From: Beaufortia kweichowensis
Taxonomy: Eukaryota > Chordata > Actinopteri > Cypriniformes > Gastromyzontidae
Length of the DNA stretch: 64,000 nucleotides
Direction of reading: 5' to 3'
Assembly: GCA_019155185.1 (NCBI GenBank)
Contig: CM032798.1
Span: 17,739,121 to 17,803,120 of the forward strand
Shown here: piece by piece, positions 13,011 through 26,690 of the stretch
How positions within the stretch are numbered: position 1 is the first letter of the stretch
Layout of the letters: each line of letters starts with the position of its first letter
Program-made: the position numbers and the translations under genes
The notes under the pieces: generated by a model
The model's database searches: none
Seen by the model: only the letters and a program-made list of their open reading frames with translations
Told to the model about the DNA's origin: nothing

Positions 13011-15044
13011 ATCACACACAAACACACCAGCAAAACCAGTTTTGGACAGCCTGGCTTATTGTTAGAGAAACATTATAGTTTATAGAAACCAAGCTACTAC
13101 TCAAGCTAGTTTACACAGGCCTACTCATCTTAAGGGATTTTTATAACTACATGCCCCTCACCTAAATACACTAAAAAATATAACCAGAGACATATTTATA
13201 TCTACCACTGGATGGCGTCAAAGGCTGAAACATATTGCATCTATTAACTGTATAGGCCGTTTAAAAGGTAGATGATGTATCTGTGATTAATGCCAAAATG
13301 ACACAGAAATGGCCACTGACACATTGTGCAGATGACATCATGTGGAGCCAGACAGCACGGTGGAGAGCAAGAAGTCGTTTTAAACTCTGGATTACATATT
13401 GGTTAAACATTATGTGACATGTTATTTAATAATACAGAATATACAAGAAATGCATTTATTTTATTGGAAATTTTATTTACTTTTTCATAAATGCAAATAC
13501 TAGCCCATTTAAAAAGCCCCAAAATAAACTATTCATTTTGTGATTTTAAACATTGAATAAAGAGATTAAAAAGAATTAACAAGTTTAAAACTGTATCCTT
13601 ACCCATTAAATAATTCTGATTGAATACCTCAATTATTATTTTTATTTAATGTCACTTCCTTAATGTATTTGTAATGTCATCCTGTGTTTCCTATGCTTAA
13701 ATGTTCAATAAACTCATTATGTCCTAAAGATCTCTAAGATAAGTTGTTGGTGCCTCCTTGGTTTCTTCTTACAGAGAAGCTTTTAATCAGCTGTCACACC
13801 CAGTTTCTAACAGTATCCAATAAATAACCAAAACTATTTTTGAAAACGAACATTTAATTTTACGTAAACGTAATAAAAACTTATTGACTGACAAAAGATA
13901 TTTGGAAATAATTTGATCTGTAATTAGATTTAGTTTGACTGAAGTCCCTTTGGTTTACATGGAGAGGGCGGAGTTCTAAATTGTCACCAGCCACCAGGGG
14001 CAGATGAAAATGCTTCAGCTTAACCCTTCAGGACATGTGTGGCACACCTGTTAAGAAAGAGTATATCTGAGAGTATAGAACCCCGAAAAACATTTACAAG
14101 TTAACCACAAACCCACAAGAAGTGTCTACAAGCTTTATTGGTATTTTATTGGCTTATTTTTTCACAATGCATTCCATAGAGAGTCTTCAGCATATTTTCA
14201 TCAAAACTGAATAATTATCATTTACAATGACCTGCATGAAAAACAGTGCTTAAAGTTTGTGAGTTTAAGAGCGTTTGCCGTTTCAGGTGTTCGATCGACG
14301 ATGGAGACGGCGAATCTGCAAACGTGTTGTCGGCAGACACAACAAGAGGGTGATGAGGCGATAGGCCAACTTAGCACGCGTTCTAGTTGATTTTTTTCTA
14401 GTTCAAAGTTTTCTACCAAATAGCTAAAAACGTCAATGAATATACACAGGTGCAATACGACGTGACATCCCTTTGAAGTGCGAAATAAAACTGCTACAGA
14501 ACTCTAGAAGCCTCTTTACCTCTAACGCGATTTCATTTAGTCAATTTTAACGGTTACACCACAACACCACTGTGTTCTATCACGCAAAGTACAAACAAAA
14601 AAGAAAGAAAAAGAAAACAAAGCTAAAAACAAAAGACTCACTGTGAAGGAACTTCAGAAACCAAAATGAATCACTCCCTTTATCATACAGAAATGATTCA
14701 AAATGGGTGAACGATTCGCTGACCGAATAGTAAACAAAAAAACTCAAATTCCTGCTTTTACCGACATCAGTTCCTCAGACAACATTCTGTAATGGTGTTA
14801 AATAGAGAAGTAGCTCTACGTTGAAAGCCGGTGATGATTCTGCTTGTAAGAGTGACTGATAAGAGGTTTAAAAGGTTTCAGGTTCTCGGTTATGCTAAGA
14901 TTTCAAACACTGGGGTAAGGAAACAAAGTTTACATTGCATCGTCTAAGGCCTTGTTCTCAAACCAAACACGATTCTGTCCGTCATCTCTCGTTCCACCAT
15001 TAATCCGATCTCACGCACGGAAAACACACACAGTCTGACTTTCT

Positions 15045-18000
15045 TCACTCAGTCTTTGGTTTCGCTCCAGGAATCTTGGCCTGGACCCTGTTAAAACAGG
15101 TTAAACAAAGAGAAAGAAACATTAGAGAGTTGTCCATAGAGACGAACGACTGAAAACTGTTCGTGACTTAGATTAGATGGAGACCATTTAATTAAAGTTT
15201 GATGCAACTTATTCTACTTTCTTTATTTTAAAAGTTTATTTCACAGCCAAGAAAAACCATATACTTGCTATTGCCTCTAGGTTTCTAGAAGGCATTTTAT
15301 TAAACAAAAATAAATACATCCTAAAGCAAAAGATGATGGCTTTAATACTTTTGATCTATTCTCCCAAAATACCAATTTATCAAACGCATATGCTGTCGAC
15401 TTTTACAACTACACCATCATATAGACGGCTTTGAACATTGACCATAAGCAACAAGCCATTTTGACTTTATAAGGTTTTTAAATGATTTAATTCTAAATCA
15501 AAATGACATTTCCACACAAACAAAATACCTTCTAGTCTACATTTATTGTAAAACGGACATTCAGACATTCTCTCTGTGTATAACAATATTGCATACACAT
15601 TATTCACCGTAAAACATTGTCATTATGAATTTATTGCAAAAGAAACCGGTCTCACATTTCCGCATGTAAATTTTACTTACTTTGCCACAATATCTTTGAC
15701 TTGCTTGTTCACCAGTCCGTAGTAATGGTCAATTTGTGCCTGTATTAGGAGTGATAAAGAAGGATTATGGCATTCAGGTAAACATTATAGATTGATTATG
15801 GTGTTTATTGTCACTGGGGTGCCCTATAAATACTTTATCAAGCGTAACAGCTGCATGAGTCTGACGCTGTTGTTGCCTATGCATGCCAAACAGAAACACA
15901 TTACAGCCGTACCTGATGTTTTTCATAGATGACCGGCCAGCTGAACGCACCTATGAGACCTAGAGAAAATATCAGGGTGAAAATTAAGTATTTTCTTACA
16001 CAAATTCATTCATGCGTGATTCATGTGATTGGATTCAAGAACATGAATATCAATATTACAAGAGAACTAGAAACACTTAATCCAATATTTAATTTAAATC
16101 ATTTTAATCCAAAGTACCCAGGCATGTTAATGTGAAATACAAAACTGCAACATACCCAAAATAAGGAGGGTCAGACCATTGAACAAGGCACCGACATAGG
16201 TCAGGATCCACATGAGAACTGCAAACTACAAAGAAAAATAAAACCACATCAACATACAAACTAAACACATGTAAAAAAATATATATTATTGCATGACTTA
16301 TTGTCTTATTGTGAACCAAACTGTACAAGGTCTTTAATAAATACCATCAATACATTTGTGGAAGTTGTATCTACCTTAAGTTGCATTTTCTAAAAACTAA
16401 AAAAGATGAAAAACTATTTTAATTGAAATTCTGAAAGTATCTAATTGCGTTTACAAGACACCATTTACAGCTAAACACTCAGTTGTTGTGTAAATGAATG
16501 GCCAAAACGCAGCGTTTTAGGAAATGAAAATGCAAAGTTTAAAAAACAGGTTTTAAAGTGTACGTTTAGGGAAATGCGACTGTTAGTCTTTATGTAAACA
16601 ACAAAAATGCAAACATGTGAAACATGATATCACGTGCACGCATATTACAAAGTGACATTACCAACTACAGAACTGACATGTAAAATACAGTTTTAGTCTG
16701 TGTGAAGGGGATTGCTTTGACAGGTTTGTACTATCTGGTTGTATCGGGTTGTCCTGCACAGTAAACCTACCGGTTTAACCAATGTTGTCATGTTGTGCAC
16801 TTATACACGGCAATATTTTGAAAGCACCACAGAACCAGTGTTTACACTTCTCAGTGTAATCAAACTAAGAATGTCATCCTTAAAGTTGTCTTGGCACATT
16901 ACACCAGGATAGGAGGATAAGTATTAAAAGGCCACAAGGTCAGAGAGATTAAAACGGTTGCAGAAAAACTGCAAAGTACCCCTCAGGGGAAAACTAAACA
17001 ACATAAAACCCCTTCAAGGTTTACTCAACCATTTTAAATGTGATTTTCAATGCAAAACTAAAAATTTACACCATAAATATGCATTTCAAACATCACACAC
17101 ATTCCATTTCTACTTAAAATAGAAAGAAACCCCCAACACAGAGTGATCTAACAAGTGGCAGAACCCGTTCAAAAGCCACTGGCACATAAACCGTCGCTCG
17201 TAATTGGACACGACTCAATATAGCCGCCTGACGGCAGAGAGAGTGAATGCTGGGATGGAATCTATCCGTCCAGCTGTGGAAAAGCTCCAGACCTCTGAAA
17301 GGGCAGTGGGCTCTGACTGTAACTTTATCCACACCCCATAACCTCAACCCCCCCTGACGGGGCAGTAAATCTCCTTACACGGATGGTTCGGTCTGCTCGG
17401 ATGCCGCTGCGCCAGGAAAAGCCACAAGGTGCTGATTTATCATTAATGTTAGTGGTGCTTTTCCATTACGACAAACTCTGCTCGCAAAAGGGCGACTGCT
17501 TAGAACGTCTTGCATTTTTACGTACGCGACGGTCATCATCCCAGTATCACATATTTGACAAATCGCAGTTTAAGACGTTGTGTTTTCTAGTTAACAAGCT
17601 AGTGTGGCATATTTTCAATGCATTTGCTAAAACCAAACAGTTTTTGTAAATGGGTGAATGGACCGTTTATCCGAACCGAAATGCATCCTGCATGGCAACA
17701 TGTTCATTAAACAATGCCTGATGGATGAAAAGTACAGCCCAACTATTCATACAAGTCCATTCAACCCTGCAGAGAGCTCGGTCATGTGACAGCAGTCTAA
17801 AACTGTACATCACATGACTAAAGACTGGCATTCCACAAATTTATCGACAGCTGATAATTTAACCCCCTAACACCCGATTTAAACCGTTTATGACTCCAAT
17901 GAGAGAGACGGTCTCTTTGGCACCATCTCTATCCTGTCAGAGCTTGATCCAAATCTCTTTAGTGTGATCAACAAAGGCTGCCTTGTGGAGTTTGTGCACC

Positions 18001-21000
18001 GCTGAACGTGACCAAACCCCTAAACTGGACCGCGAGTCCTTCCAACCAAAAATAAATGGGGGTGAGAGTATCTGCCCAATGTGCAGGGGACCAAATTCCC
18101 ATAGTAAGCTTAGCTAGAACCATACATGCAATTTATTTTAACACTATATGTTTTAACCAAAATGTAAAACCTTCATAATATGCCTTGCAAGCATTTTTGC
18201 TGATCTCAAAATGACCAATATAAATGTTTTACACACATCTGTAGTATTTGGACAAAGTGCAAACATTTAAAAGGACATACACATCTTAGACTAATGACAC
18301 ACATTGATTTTAGTGCTTTGGTGATTTCTATTAAACTTTGACCTTTTGGATGACTTTGCTACTGTTGTTTGCCAAGTTAAACTTTACACAACGCCCCGAT
18401 AGGAACACACAGGAATGCATTTCCATGATCAGCACAATATCTCAGTAAAGTATGCTCATAAAATGGAAAGAACTGACTAAATATTAGACTTGCATAAACA
18501 TGGATTAAGTGATGGAGCAAAGCAATATATGTGGCTAGATTTCATTTTATATTTTGGGTGTGCTCGTTTCGGTTTTGTTTATCACAAAAAATCCTATTAT
18601 TTATATACATAAATACATTAACCCCTCAAGTCATTTAGATTACTTTTTTGATGGAAATTGTGCTTCTGTCCACATTTGGATCCCATTAAAGGAAACTGGA
18701 CGAGTACATTAATGTACAGTAATGCACTAGTACAATAAGGAAGTCACAAAGGAATTTTCATTTTTGGGTGAACCATTCCTTTAACATCTACCAGCTGTGC
18801 AGATCAAGATTTATTACATGTATGAACTGACCATGAGCTGAAAGAGCACAATCAGCATTTCATTTCCTCTGCTCTCCTTGCCCAACAAACCTTAAGCGAG
18901 TCCACTAGATCCTCCACCAGGAAGAGCCGTCTCAGCTCCTTGATGCAAGTGTTGATGTGCACAAGAGTCATGTCACTGTACTTCTGAACCATCTCCTTAG
19001 GGATTGCGATATCCTTATCCAGGTACATCCTGCACAAAGAGAAGGGTTAACTGGGCTGTGTTCCAAAAACTAGTGAACTTACCTACCTAGACAGCATTTT
19101 AGGAACGATTAGCAGTCCCAGGCATACAAACACACTTCCAAAACCCTTTGCAAAAATGTTTAAGCAGTTGGGTTCTGCTGCAAGAATTGTTTTTTACAAA
19201 ACGGGCTTAAAATTTTGGCAGGGAATTTAAACTAACAGGGTTCAAACAAGTAAGTCTAGAAGCTAAGCTCCACAGATCCTCATCTAACATGAAGTGGAAC
19301 ACAAACTGATCAAAGCAGGATTATTCTAACCCTTTAACTTTGGAAACATGGTGCAAAAGCACACAAGACTGAAACATTTCTGCTGTGTGTGTCCTCACTT
19401 GAAGGGGTGTCCATCCTCTGATTTTTGAACGGCCTGTAAAACACCCTTGTATATTCTGAAGGAGATGGTGACGGACAGCAGGGCCAGGGCCACGTAGGAG
19501 AGGACGCTGATAACACTGCACGAGCTGAGGGACAACAGCAGGAACAAACTGGCACCGAACACCACCCCCGTCCTCTGCACGTCTCGCCAATACAGCAGGT
19601 CCACCACTGTCAAACAGAAAGGTGAAAGATCAGGCTGACGAAATGTGAGTTCCTGATAACACACCCAGCAGATGACGCAATGTCAGCAGTCATTTACATT
19701 TTGCAATTTATTGCACTTTTGTAAATGACACTTAATGAGTGTCTGGGAGCAAGGGAAGGGCAGATATAATTACGGTTTTATGACGGCAAACATAAAATAC
19801 AACTCAATTTAGCAAAAACATATAAAAAAGTAATATTTCAAAAATTCACAAAACTGAAAAAGAAAAATGTACTTTATTGTCATGCTCTTGTAACTGGGAC
19901 AAAGAATAGTGAGCACTTCTGTTAATAAGCTTTAATAGACACGTTCACACAAAGACTAATAACCATAATGAGAACTAGAATGAGAACCATATATAACAAC
20001 AGAAAATAATGTTATGGGTTTTGGTTTCACATTTTTAATGCACAAACCCTTTGTTGTTGTTGGTTGTCAATGTTATATCATCATTCATCTAAAAAAAAAA
20101 TTCCTAATAATATTGTTCCTCTGTATCATTTTCATTCCAGTTGCTGTGCTATTTTTTAACAATAATTATTTTAATGATGTTGAATTTTGTTGTAGTTATC
20201 GTTCTTTATGTAAAAAGTACTAAAATATCTAACAAATTGTCAACGACTAATTGTAAGAATATGCCAAAAAATGACTGTTGCCAAACAAGTTTCAAACTCT
20301 GCCCCTCTTTCATTGGCTGGCTAAACAGATAGTCCCGCCCCAAACTCAAGCAATTGATAGAGCAGTCCAATCAGAATGCTCAGATTACAACTGTCAAAAG
20401 TTACTTAACTAGAATATCAGGAAAATATAAAAGGTGTACATCATCCAGATCTGCAAATATTAAATCTGGACATCTGATACAGGTGGTTTTGTTCCTGATT
20501 ACACGAGGAATACATTATTTCAATATTCAAATGACATTTGACCACAACCATCAAAATCCCCCAGAGGAAATGATGACAATTGCATATTAAACAAGAACAC
20601 CATGGGCTGGCCATAAGATGAAGGTGTTAAATGGTGACACTACAGCAAACCTAGTCCGTTAATACTTGAGGGAGGATAAAAATAGTACAGAAAGCTCGGT
20701 CAAAGACCCTATGAAGAGGATAAATAATTAAACAGCACAAACATGTGCAAGAATTTCGGATATGAACAGAGATCAAGGCAAACAATCATGCATACATTAT
20801 ACTCTCCACTGAAATCTTTAAGTTTAATCAGCTTAAACCAAAAAGCAATGACTCGATACAGATGAATTTGCCTTTGCTCTTCTCTTGTACTTCTGCCAAC
20901 AGACCGTTGCATAAGCTTATCAAACTAACCAGCTCAGACAAACCATGCATGCGCAATTTTCAAAGTTAGGGTGTAAAATTAATGTGGAAAACACTTATAA

Positions 21001-24000
21001 TTTAATGTCAATTGCAGCAGTGCACGAGTCTAAATGAGGTCGCGCGGCCTTATAAAGACCCCGATTCTAAAATGACATTGATCGTTATAATTTCACTTTA
21101 AACCCTAGACAGCGCTCCAAAACGACACTTGACACTATTAGTGTACATATACTGACTGTGGTGCATAAAGAAAGGAAGTGACTTAATAGTGTTTAAATAT
21201 CTGACTAACTAACCTTGTTTGGAATCCATGTCGCTCATCTGCGATCAGACACTCTGAGCCAAGAACACACGCGAAGTATGCAGCGCTAATGACGGATCTG
21301 CTTCCGGCAAAGCGCCACGATTTCAAAATAAAAGTCACGCTGTAACATGCAGTAACGATACGACCTGAGCGCATGGCTGCATGTTCATACAACTACAGGA
21401 ATACTACGGTTTCAAAGCAAAAGTATCTTTGTAAACTATGACCTGAGCATATGGATCAGTTAAATAGGCACGTCAAAAAAACCTACAGGAACGCTACAAT
21501 TTCAAAATAAACACCTACATGATTCAGATTTATACAATTGACAGTCAGAAGGTCAAAGCTTGTCCCAGACTATAAAGTATTTAAACAAGAATATTGATTT
21601 CCCTTTAAGTTACAATTTAGAGTAAAAATGATACAGGTCTTAGATATGTACTGTATATATAATGAAGATATAATTTAGGCCTAGCCAATTCACAATTCAC
21701 TAAAACTTTGCTGTAAACAAATCTGAATAATTAAATTGATACTAGGTGGGAAAAACGTATCTCAATCTCTAAATATTTATCATTTTAAACACAAGCTATA
21801 ACATCTAACCCAAAGTACAAATGTGTGTGCAGGAAATGCACAATCCAACACTAGGGTTCACAAAAGTTCAGTTGATATCGGTTTCTGAGATGTCACACTT
21901 CAGTACATGTTCCCATCTTGATTTCATTGGCACAATCTGTGCATATACAAAATACACAGCCCTCCTGATCCTCCTAAATATCAGAAAATAGCTATAAGAC
22001 TTTGAGAAAGTGACTAACACTGTCAAAACACACAATAAATGAAGAAAACTATTTGTTGCTCAAAAGTTTGCTGCAATTAAAAGAGTAATGGGTGATGGTA
22101 AGGCACTGCACATTCTTCGCCAATATACTGTATTTCTCAACACAGTTAACTCAGAACATACAGTCAGTTCAACATTTTGCACCACAGGCCGGCAGTTTGC
22201 CAAGAGCGGTCTCTGGCAGAGAGCTAAATGCTTGCCAATGCAATATGCTTCGTAATCATCAAGACACCCCATACCATTTACTGAGCTTAACTAGAAAGTT
22301 CTCCCCCCACACACACGTATCTAAACAAAACAAGCAAAAGAAGCAAAGCTTACTCACACCTTTACATAACTTAAAAGTTTTACAACAAACTGAAAAAATA
22401 GTTTTTTAGTCAAACATATCATCTAGGGTAAAGCAAGAATATACCCTGTTCTTTCCAATGTTTTATCTCCATCCCTGAGGTTGTCGCGTTATCTGAATTG
22501 GCGTACATCACTTATACATTCCAGTCAAGGGTCTGCAGCAGAGGTGGTCGGGGGTGAGGAAGGAGGTACGAGTCTCTGGCTGGGACCGGACAGGACTGAA
22601 GCGGAGAGACAACACGGATCTCCTAGCAGAGCTGTCTGATCACGTTCTGCAGAGGTCGGCATTGCTGAGGTCAGCTGACCACATTCAAAGGTGTTGAACG
22701 CGCTGTACCGACGGGGTAGTAATATGAGGTTTTAGCACAACATTAACTGTTACACAAGTATGAAGCTGGAGTTGGTAAATATATTTTAAGAGCAAATATA
22801 AAGCAAGGAGTTTTAGTTTATTTAGAATATAAATTATTAATGTTTTTTCTAATTGCTCTATTTTAAGGGCTAAACAAGTAACAATAGAAAGTTAACAGGT
22901 TAAGGTGTCCTGACATCAAGGTCAAACATTAATTAGGACTTTGGACAAAAAAAAAAAAAACTTTTTTGACATTTCACCATACTATGCTGATTTTTACAAT
23001 AACAGCAACAATATTCAAAATAATATTTCTGAAGCAACCAGTTTTTGCATCACTTTATTAAACTGTTAGAAGCCAGCCAACTGTATTACGGATCAAAGTG
23101 TTTTCCTGAAAACCAGTAAGATTTTCTCAGAAAACTTGGTCAAGAACTAAACTGCTGCCCTTTGTCCGAGTTCTGTTTGCAAAGGAGAGGTAATCATTAA
23201 ACACATGGTACTAACTTGAGAGAAACATTTTGCCTTGGCTTTCTATAGCGAAAAACTGATCATGAATCTAATTCCAGGTTTATAACAGATTTCAGCATTA
23301 AACAATAACTTTAATCACAAGCTGTGTTGCACTTACACAAATGTTCCACGAGGTGGCGGTAAATAGACAGCTGACAACGGAATGACGTAACACGTTTAAA
23401 AAACTCAGAAAAAACACTTTCAAAATGGAGTTACCTTTTCGTGCTCTTATTATTAAATTTTGCCACCATACAGAATTTTTCCATCAAGTTTAACATCTTA
23501 AACAAAATGTACTCCACTGCATCAATGTTAGACTGAACATGCGCTTGTTGCATACACACTTTATTATATTTAAAAAAAAGCAAAACAAACAAAATACAAA
23601 TTTAAATAGTTCTATAAAACCAAAAAGAAACATCTATAATAGATGTAAATGTTAATTATTTAAACGGATCTGGCGTCATGTTAATTATTCATGGCACAAC
23701 ACCGTTGCGTTTAAAACTATAAAAACTGTTGATATATTTTAGTTGTTTATAAGTTCTGTTACTATTAAACAGTAAATAACATGATGCATGTTGTACTTAC
23801 ATAAAGATGAAGATTTATGTTTGATTGGCTTGTCCGTTGTTTTATCTTCTTTTTCCTCGACTTTTATCTGTTTTGTTGTCGCGTCTTCGACCGGTGCTGG
23901 TTTGACAGCTTTAGGCTCTGGATGATCAAAGCTTGATAATGATGACGGTTCTGGTTTTGGCTCTTTGAAGTCCAGAAGTGGCTCTTCGGTACGTGGCAGT

Positions 24001-24200
24001 GTGGACCTGTGCCTCTCGATCGCATCTTTCGCACCCCCGGCCAGATCCAGAATATCGTCCTCTTCTGGTACGTGAGCCACCGCTTCTCTGCTGAGAAAAT
24101 CTGCTGCTTCATCCATCAGCGATTTCACGTGCTCATCTCCATCTTCATTCTGAAAGCCGTATGACGGTGTCGTGGAGCTTATTTCCATCTGATCATCCAT
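15045..24200 (-). CDS. rtn4: Reticulon-4 (Nogo), long isoform
   Basis: ER-membrane protein that shapes tubules; in mammals its Nogo-66 loop inhibits axon growth through NgR. Coding exons on the minus strand: 24200-23801, 19606-19399, 19029-18891, 16225-16156, 15959-15913, 15739-15681, 15087-15045. They join in frame to 321 residues. Exon 1 (residues 1-133) is acidic and low-complexity, with SLMDEAADFLSREAV. From about residue 134 comes the reticulon domain (VDLLYWRD, FGASLFLLLSLS). It has two long hydrophobic hairpins separated by a Nogo-66 loop of about 66 residues (MYLDKDIAIP to ELRRLFLVEDLVDSLK). The C-terminus AKPKTE resembles the mammalian KRKAE end. No large Nogo-A-type exon is seen, so this is an RTN4-B-like form, as in other fish. 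The 3' UTR runs to about 14,110, with AATAAA (minus strand) near 14,136-14,150. The a/b paralogue is not resolved. Confidence 0.95.
18758..18784. mobile_element. Half-copy of a cyprinid-type MITE end
   Basis: Ends with TTTTTGGGTGAACCATTCCTTTAA, the same terminal sequence as the full elements at 31,720-31,946 and 61,627-61,885. The partner end was not found nearby. It lies in an rtn4 intron. Confidence 0.5.
20270..20370. mobile_element. Interspersed repeat fragment
   Basis: The motif TAAACAGATAGTCCCGCCCCAAACT closely matches CCAAACAGATAGCTCCGCCCCAAACTT at 39,970-40,000. Both copies are followed by a CAA(G/T)-rich stretch and lie in introns. This is a shared dispersed element of unknown family. 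Confidence 0.5.
21214..21238 (-). CDS. rtn4: rtn4 alternative first exon (RTN4-C-like isoform)
   Basis: This short first exon encodes MSDMDSKQ plus one base and ends at a GTTAGT donor. Its phase (1) is the same as that of the long first exon, so it joins 19606 in frame as MSDMDSKQ-VVDLLYW and gives a 196-residue protein that is almost all reticulon domain. Mammalian RTN4-C likewise starts from an internal promoter with a very short unique N-terminus. The upstream flank (21,240-21,515) carries a degenerate tandem repeat. The call rests on in-frame splicing and on similarity of isoform design. Confidence 0.8.
21300..21515. repeat. Degenerate tandem triplication (~78-90 bp period)
   Basis: The core TTTCAAARYAAA recurs at 21,321, 21,410 and 21,500. 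The copies at 21,410 and 21,500 are preceded by CTACAGGAAYRCTAC. GACCTGAGCRYATGG follows in the first two copies (21,362 and 21,440). The first copy carries about 11 extra bases. The repeat is just upstream of the internal rtn4 first exon, so it probably overlaps that promoter. Confidence 0.7.
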
Positions 24201-24389
24201 GATTTGCTAATACTTTAGCTGTATAAAACTAACTCAAAAGTTGTTAAATTCGGTGTTTGAATAAAGAAAATATCTTTTCAGAGCTCCACATCAGCGCATC
24301 AGGTTCAACGGGCCTAAAAAGCAGAAGGGGTGCGATTGTTTGACCAGGCGCTTCGTTAAGGGAAGTGTACGTAAATTTGAGCAACTTTT

Positions 24390-24523
24390 TATTGGCTGAG
24401 CGGTTCGAGAGGGCGGTGCGGCCACGCCTGATGACGGCCTGACGTCTTTACCACGCGCTTAGCGGAAAGGTTTGTGAACATTTTATTGGCTGGCCAGTGA
24501 AAAGGGGCGTGATGACCACGCCT
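24390..24523 (-). promoter_or_regulatory. rtn4: rtn4 upstream promoter with duplicated CCAAT/GC module
   Basis: Two 40-bp modules, 24390-24429 and 24484-24523, each have TATTGGCTG (inverted CCAAT box), exactly 23 bp of spacer containing a GGGCG-type core, and CCACGCCT. Between them lies a CRE-like TGACGTC at 24440-24446. The region is more CpG-rich than its surroundings and lies 190-320 bp upstream of the long-isoform start codon. The transcription start is not determined, and divergent transcription to the right is possible. Confidence 0.6.
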
Positions 24524-26643
24524 ACACTTCCCAGTCCCTGGGGAAACGTGTAGGGTGAGGCTTATAAGATGTTTTAAATTTGATTGTGGTTTTCTTAAAG
24601 ATCGATGTGTTTCACTTCAATATCTCAAAGCCCCTCCCACTCATAATTTGTTCAAAATGCAATATTATAAAGTTTGGCATAACTTAGAAATATGTACGGT
24701 TGTTATAAAAATACCCAAACACTAAGAAATATCTCAATTTGTAGTTGTTGTTTTTTGTTATTTTAATGCTTTTTTTGTTTTATTTTAAAATATAAGTCAT
24801 CTTGAGGTTTCCCTGGAAGATTGTTGATGTTCCTGGTTGAGAAACACTGAAGGCAAGAGTTACATCTTGCTTGCATCATATTATTTGTTTAGTACAAAAA
24901 CTAAAAACCTATGACAACGTATCTACATATTAAAGAATACACATTACCATATACAGTACAATGTAACATAAATACTGTAACATACACAATAATAGTGATT
25001 ATCAATGTGTTTAATCATTTAAATTTTGCATTAAATAATGTAAAATAATATTTATTAGAATACAATACATTTAAGTGAATACATTTATTAAAAATAAAAA
25101 AAAAACTTATGTTGAATAAGAAGGCATTGTAGATAAGTAAACATGTCTCAAATGATTAAATAACATACATGTACTGTAGTGTCTTCTGTACTTATGACCT
25201 TGTGTACGGTACTTATGTAAAATATGTTTAACAATGTAGAATGTGCAAATTATATCACTTTTAAAATATCAAAAAGAAATCATCTCCTCCAGTCCCTGGA
25301 CAATATTTCCCCTTAACAACGGCCCTATACTATAATAGTAGTGATACTTATCTTAGTATCTGAAGGAAAAATGAATATGATAATGACTAAAAATAGCACA
25401 AATTATATGCTATAAATTAGTCATCAGCTGTTTGAACAAAATAAGCAACTTCTAATCTCTTTATCTTTTAAATCATCTGTAATCTTATTTTCCTGCTGCC
25501 CTGGTGAGCCAGTGAATCTCATTGTCATCATTTCTCTGTTGTGAGAGAGACAAAGGCAGATGTTAGGGATAGTTTGTCCTCCCCAGATACTGCGGTCTCT
25601 ATTGTCACACAGATGCTACAGAGATGCAAAGTCCCAAACCGGTTCTGTACAGTCTTTGTGCTGCTCTGGAGTCACGCCAGCGTGCGCTCACTGATAACCT
25701 GATCGTTGTTTTGGTGATCTGTTATAGTTCACAGGTGTTTGGTGCACATCTTTTTAGTTCTGCATCTGCATCTTATCTTGGTGTGATAAAATGAGGCAAT
25801 GACAGTAACCTTTTTAACATTTAAATCAGTCTTACTACAGTTAAAAGCTTCATTTCTATATCACTCATATCACTGACCCATAGCTTGTCATTAGGCTGAT
25901 AGTTATCTTTAGATCCTTATGTAGATGAGTCAGTGTAGTGCAATACTTTTTTGCTGTCATATTTTTTAGAATGCAGACATTTACTTTCTTAGTCATGGAG
26001 GAGTCTCTTAGACCTTCCTTTCTCAAACATTTACAGTCATCAGCATAATCCTTGTTTATCCATTACATGTTCTAATTGTTGACATCTGTTTCTTTGTTGT
26101 GTGTGATATAACTAAGTTTGAGAGGCTGTGCTATATTCTGAACATACAGGAGTAAACAAATTCTCAAAATTACATTTAAATGATCAAAAAGATTACACAA
26201 TAAAAAAGGTATTTAATTAATCATAATATAAAGGTGTAATTATAATATTGAAAAATCATGACAAACAGCAAAAATCCTTGTAACACACGACTGTAAGAAG
26301 GTTATCGTTCATTTAAAAGATGCCAACAGCTATTTGATTATAATATTGGTATAAAATCAGAATAAACATATCCTTTGCCAAGACAAACAGTTTACACACT
26401 GCTGTTCACACATACAGTAAATAATCTCTCTCTTAGTCTTTCAGATATTTCAGGTTTCTCAAGAAATATCACTGGTTTTCACACGGTCATAGTGTTGAAA
26501 GAAGAAATGGACTGGTGTACGGTGTACTGGTTAACATCTTTAAACAACTCCAGTGGGTTGTGGCTTCATGTGTCAATAAAACAGCATTCACCAGTAACAT
26601 CCCTATTGGACATTTAAAATGAAAAAGTAGTAATTAGTTTGTT

Positions 26644-26690
26644 TTTTACATTTGCTTTTATTTAGCAGATGCAAAAGCGACAAAGCATTA
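26644..26690 (-). mobile_element. SINE tail fragment, reverse orientation
   Basis: TTACATTTGCTTTTATTTAGC with the following CAGATGCAAAAGCGAC resembles the reverse complement of the 3' tail shared by fish tRNA-derived SINEs. Only the tail is recognisable. Confidence 0.35.

Larger units (their letters stand above)
1..14110. other. Intergenic region without recognised gene
   Basis: I see no exon with protein similarity and splice sites on either strand here. The open frames are short and of low complexity. The stretch holds CA and CT microsatellites, a 20-bp minisatellite, a purine-rich repeat, an inverted-repeat element and a SINE remnant, listed separately. It lies downstream of rtn4. In mammals the gene beyond rtn4 is EML6 or SPTBN1, but no exon of either was recognised, so this may be intergenic DNA or part of a long intron of an unseen gene. 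Confidence 0.6.

Noticed and set aside
22530..22690. 46-codon GC-rich frame (MPTSAERDQT...) as an extra rtn4 exon
   Set aside because: It ends in a stop, and no donor gives the phase 1 junction needed to reach the reticulon domain.
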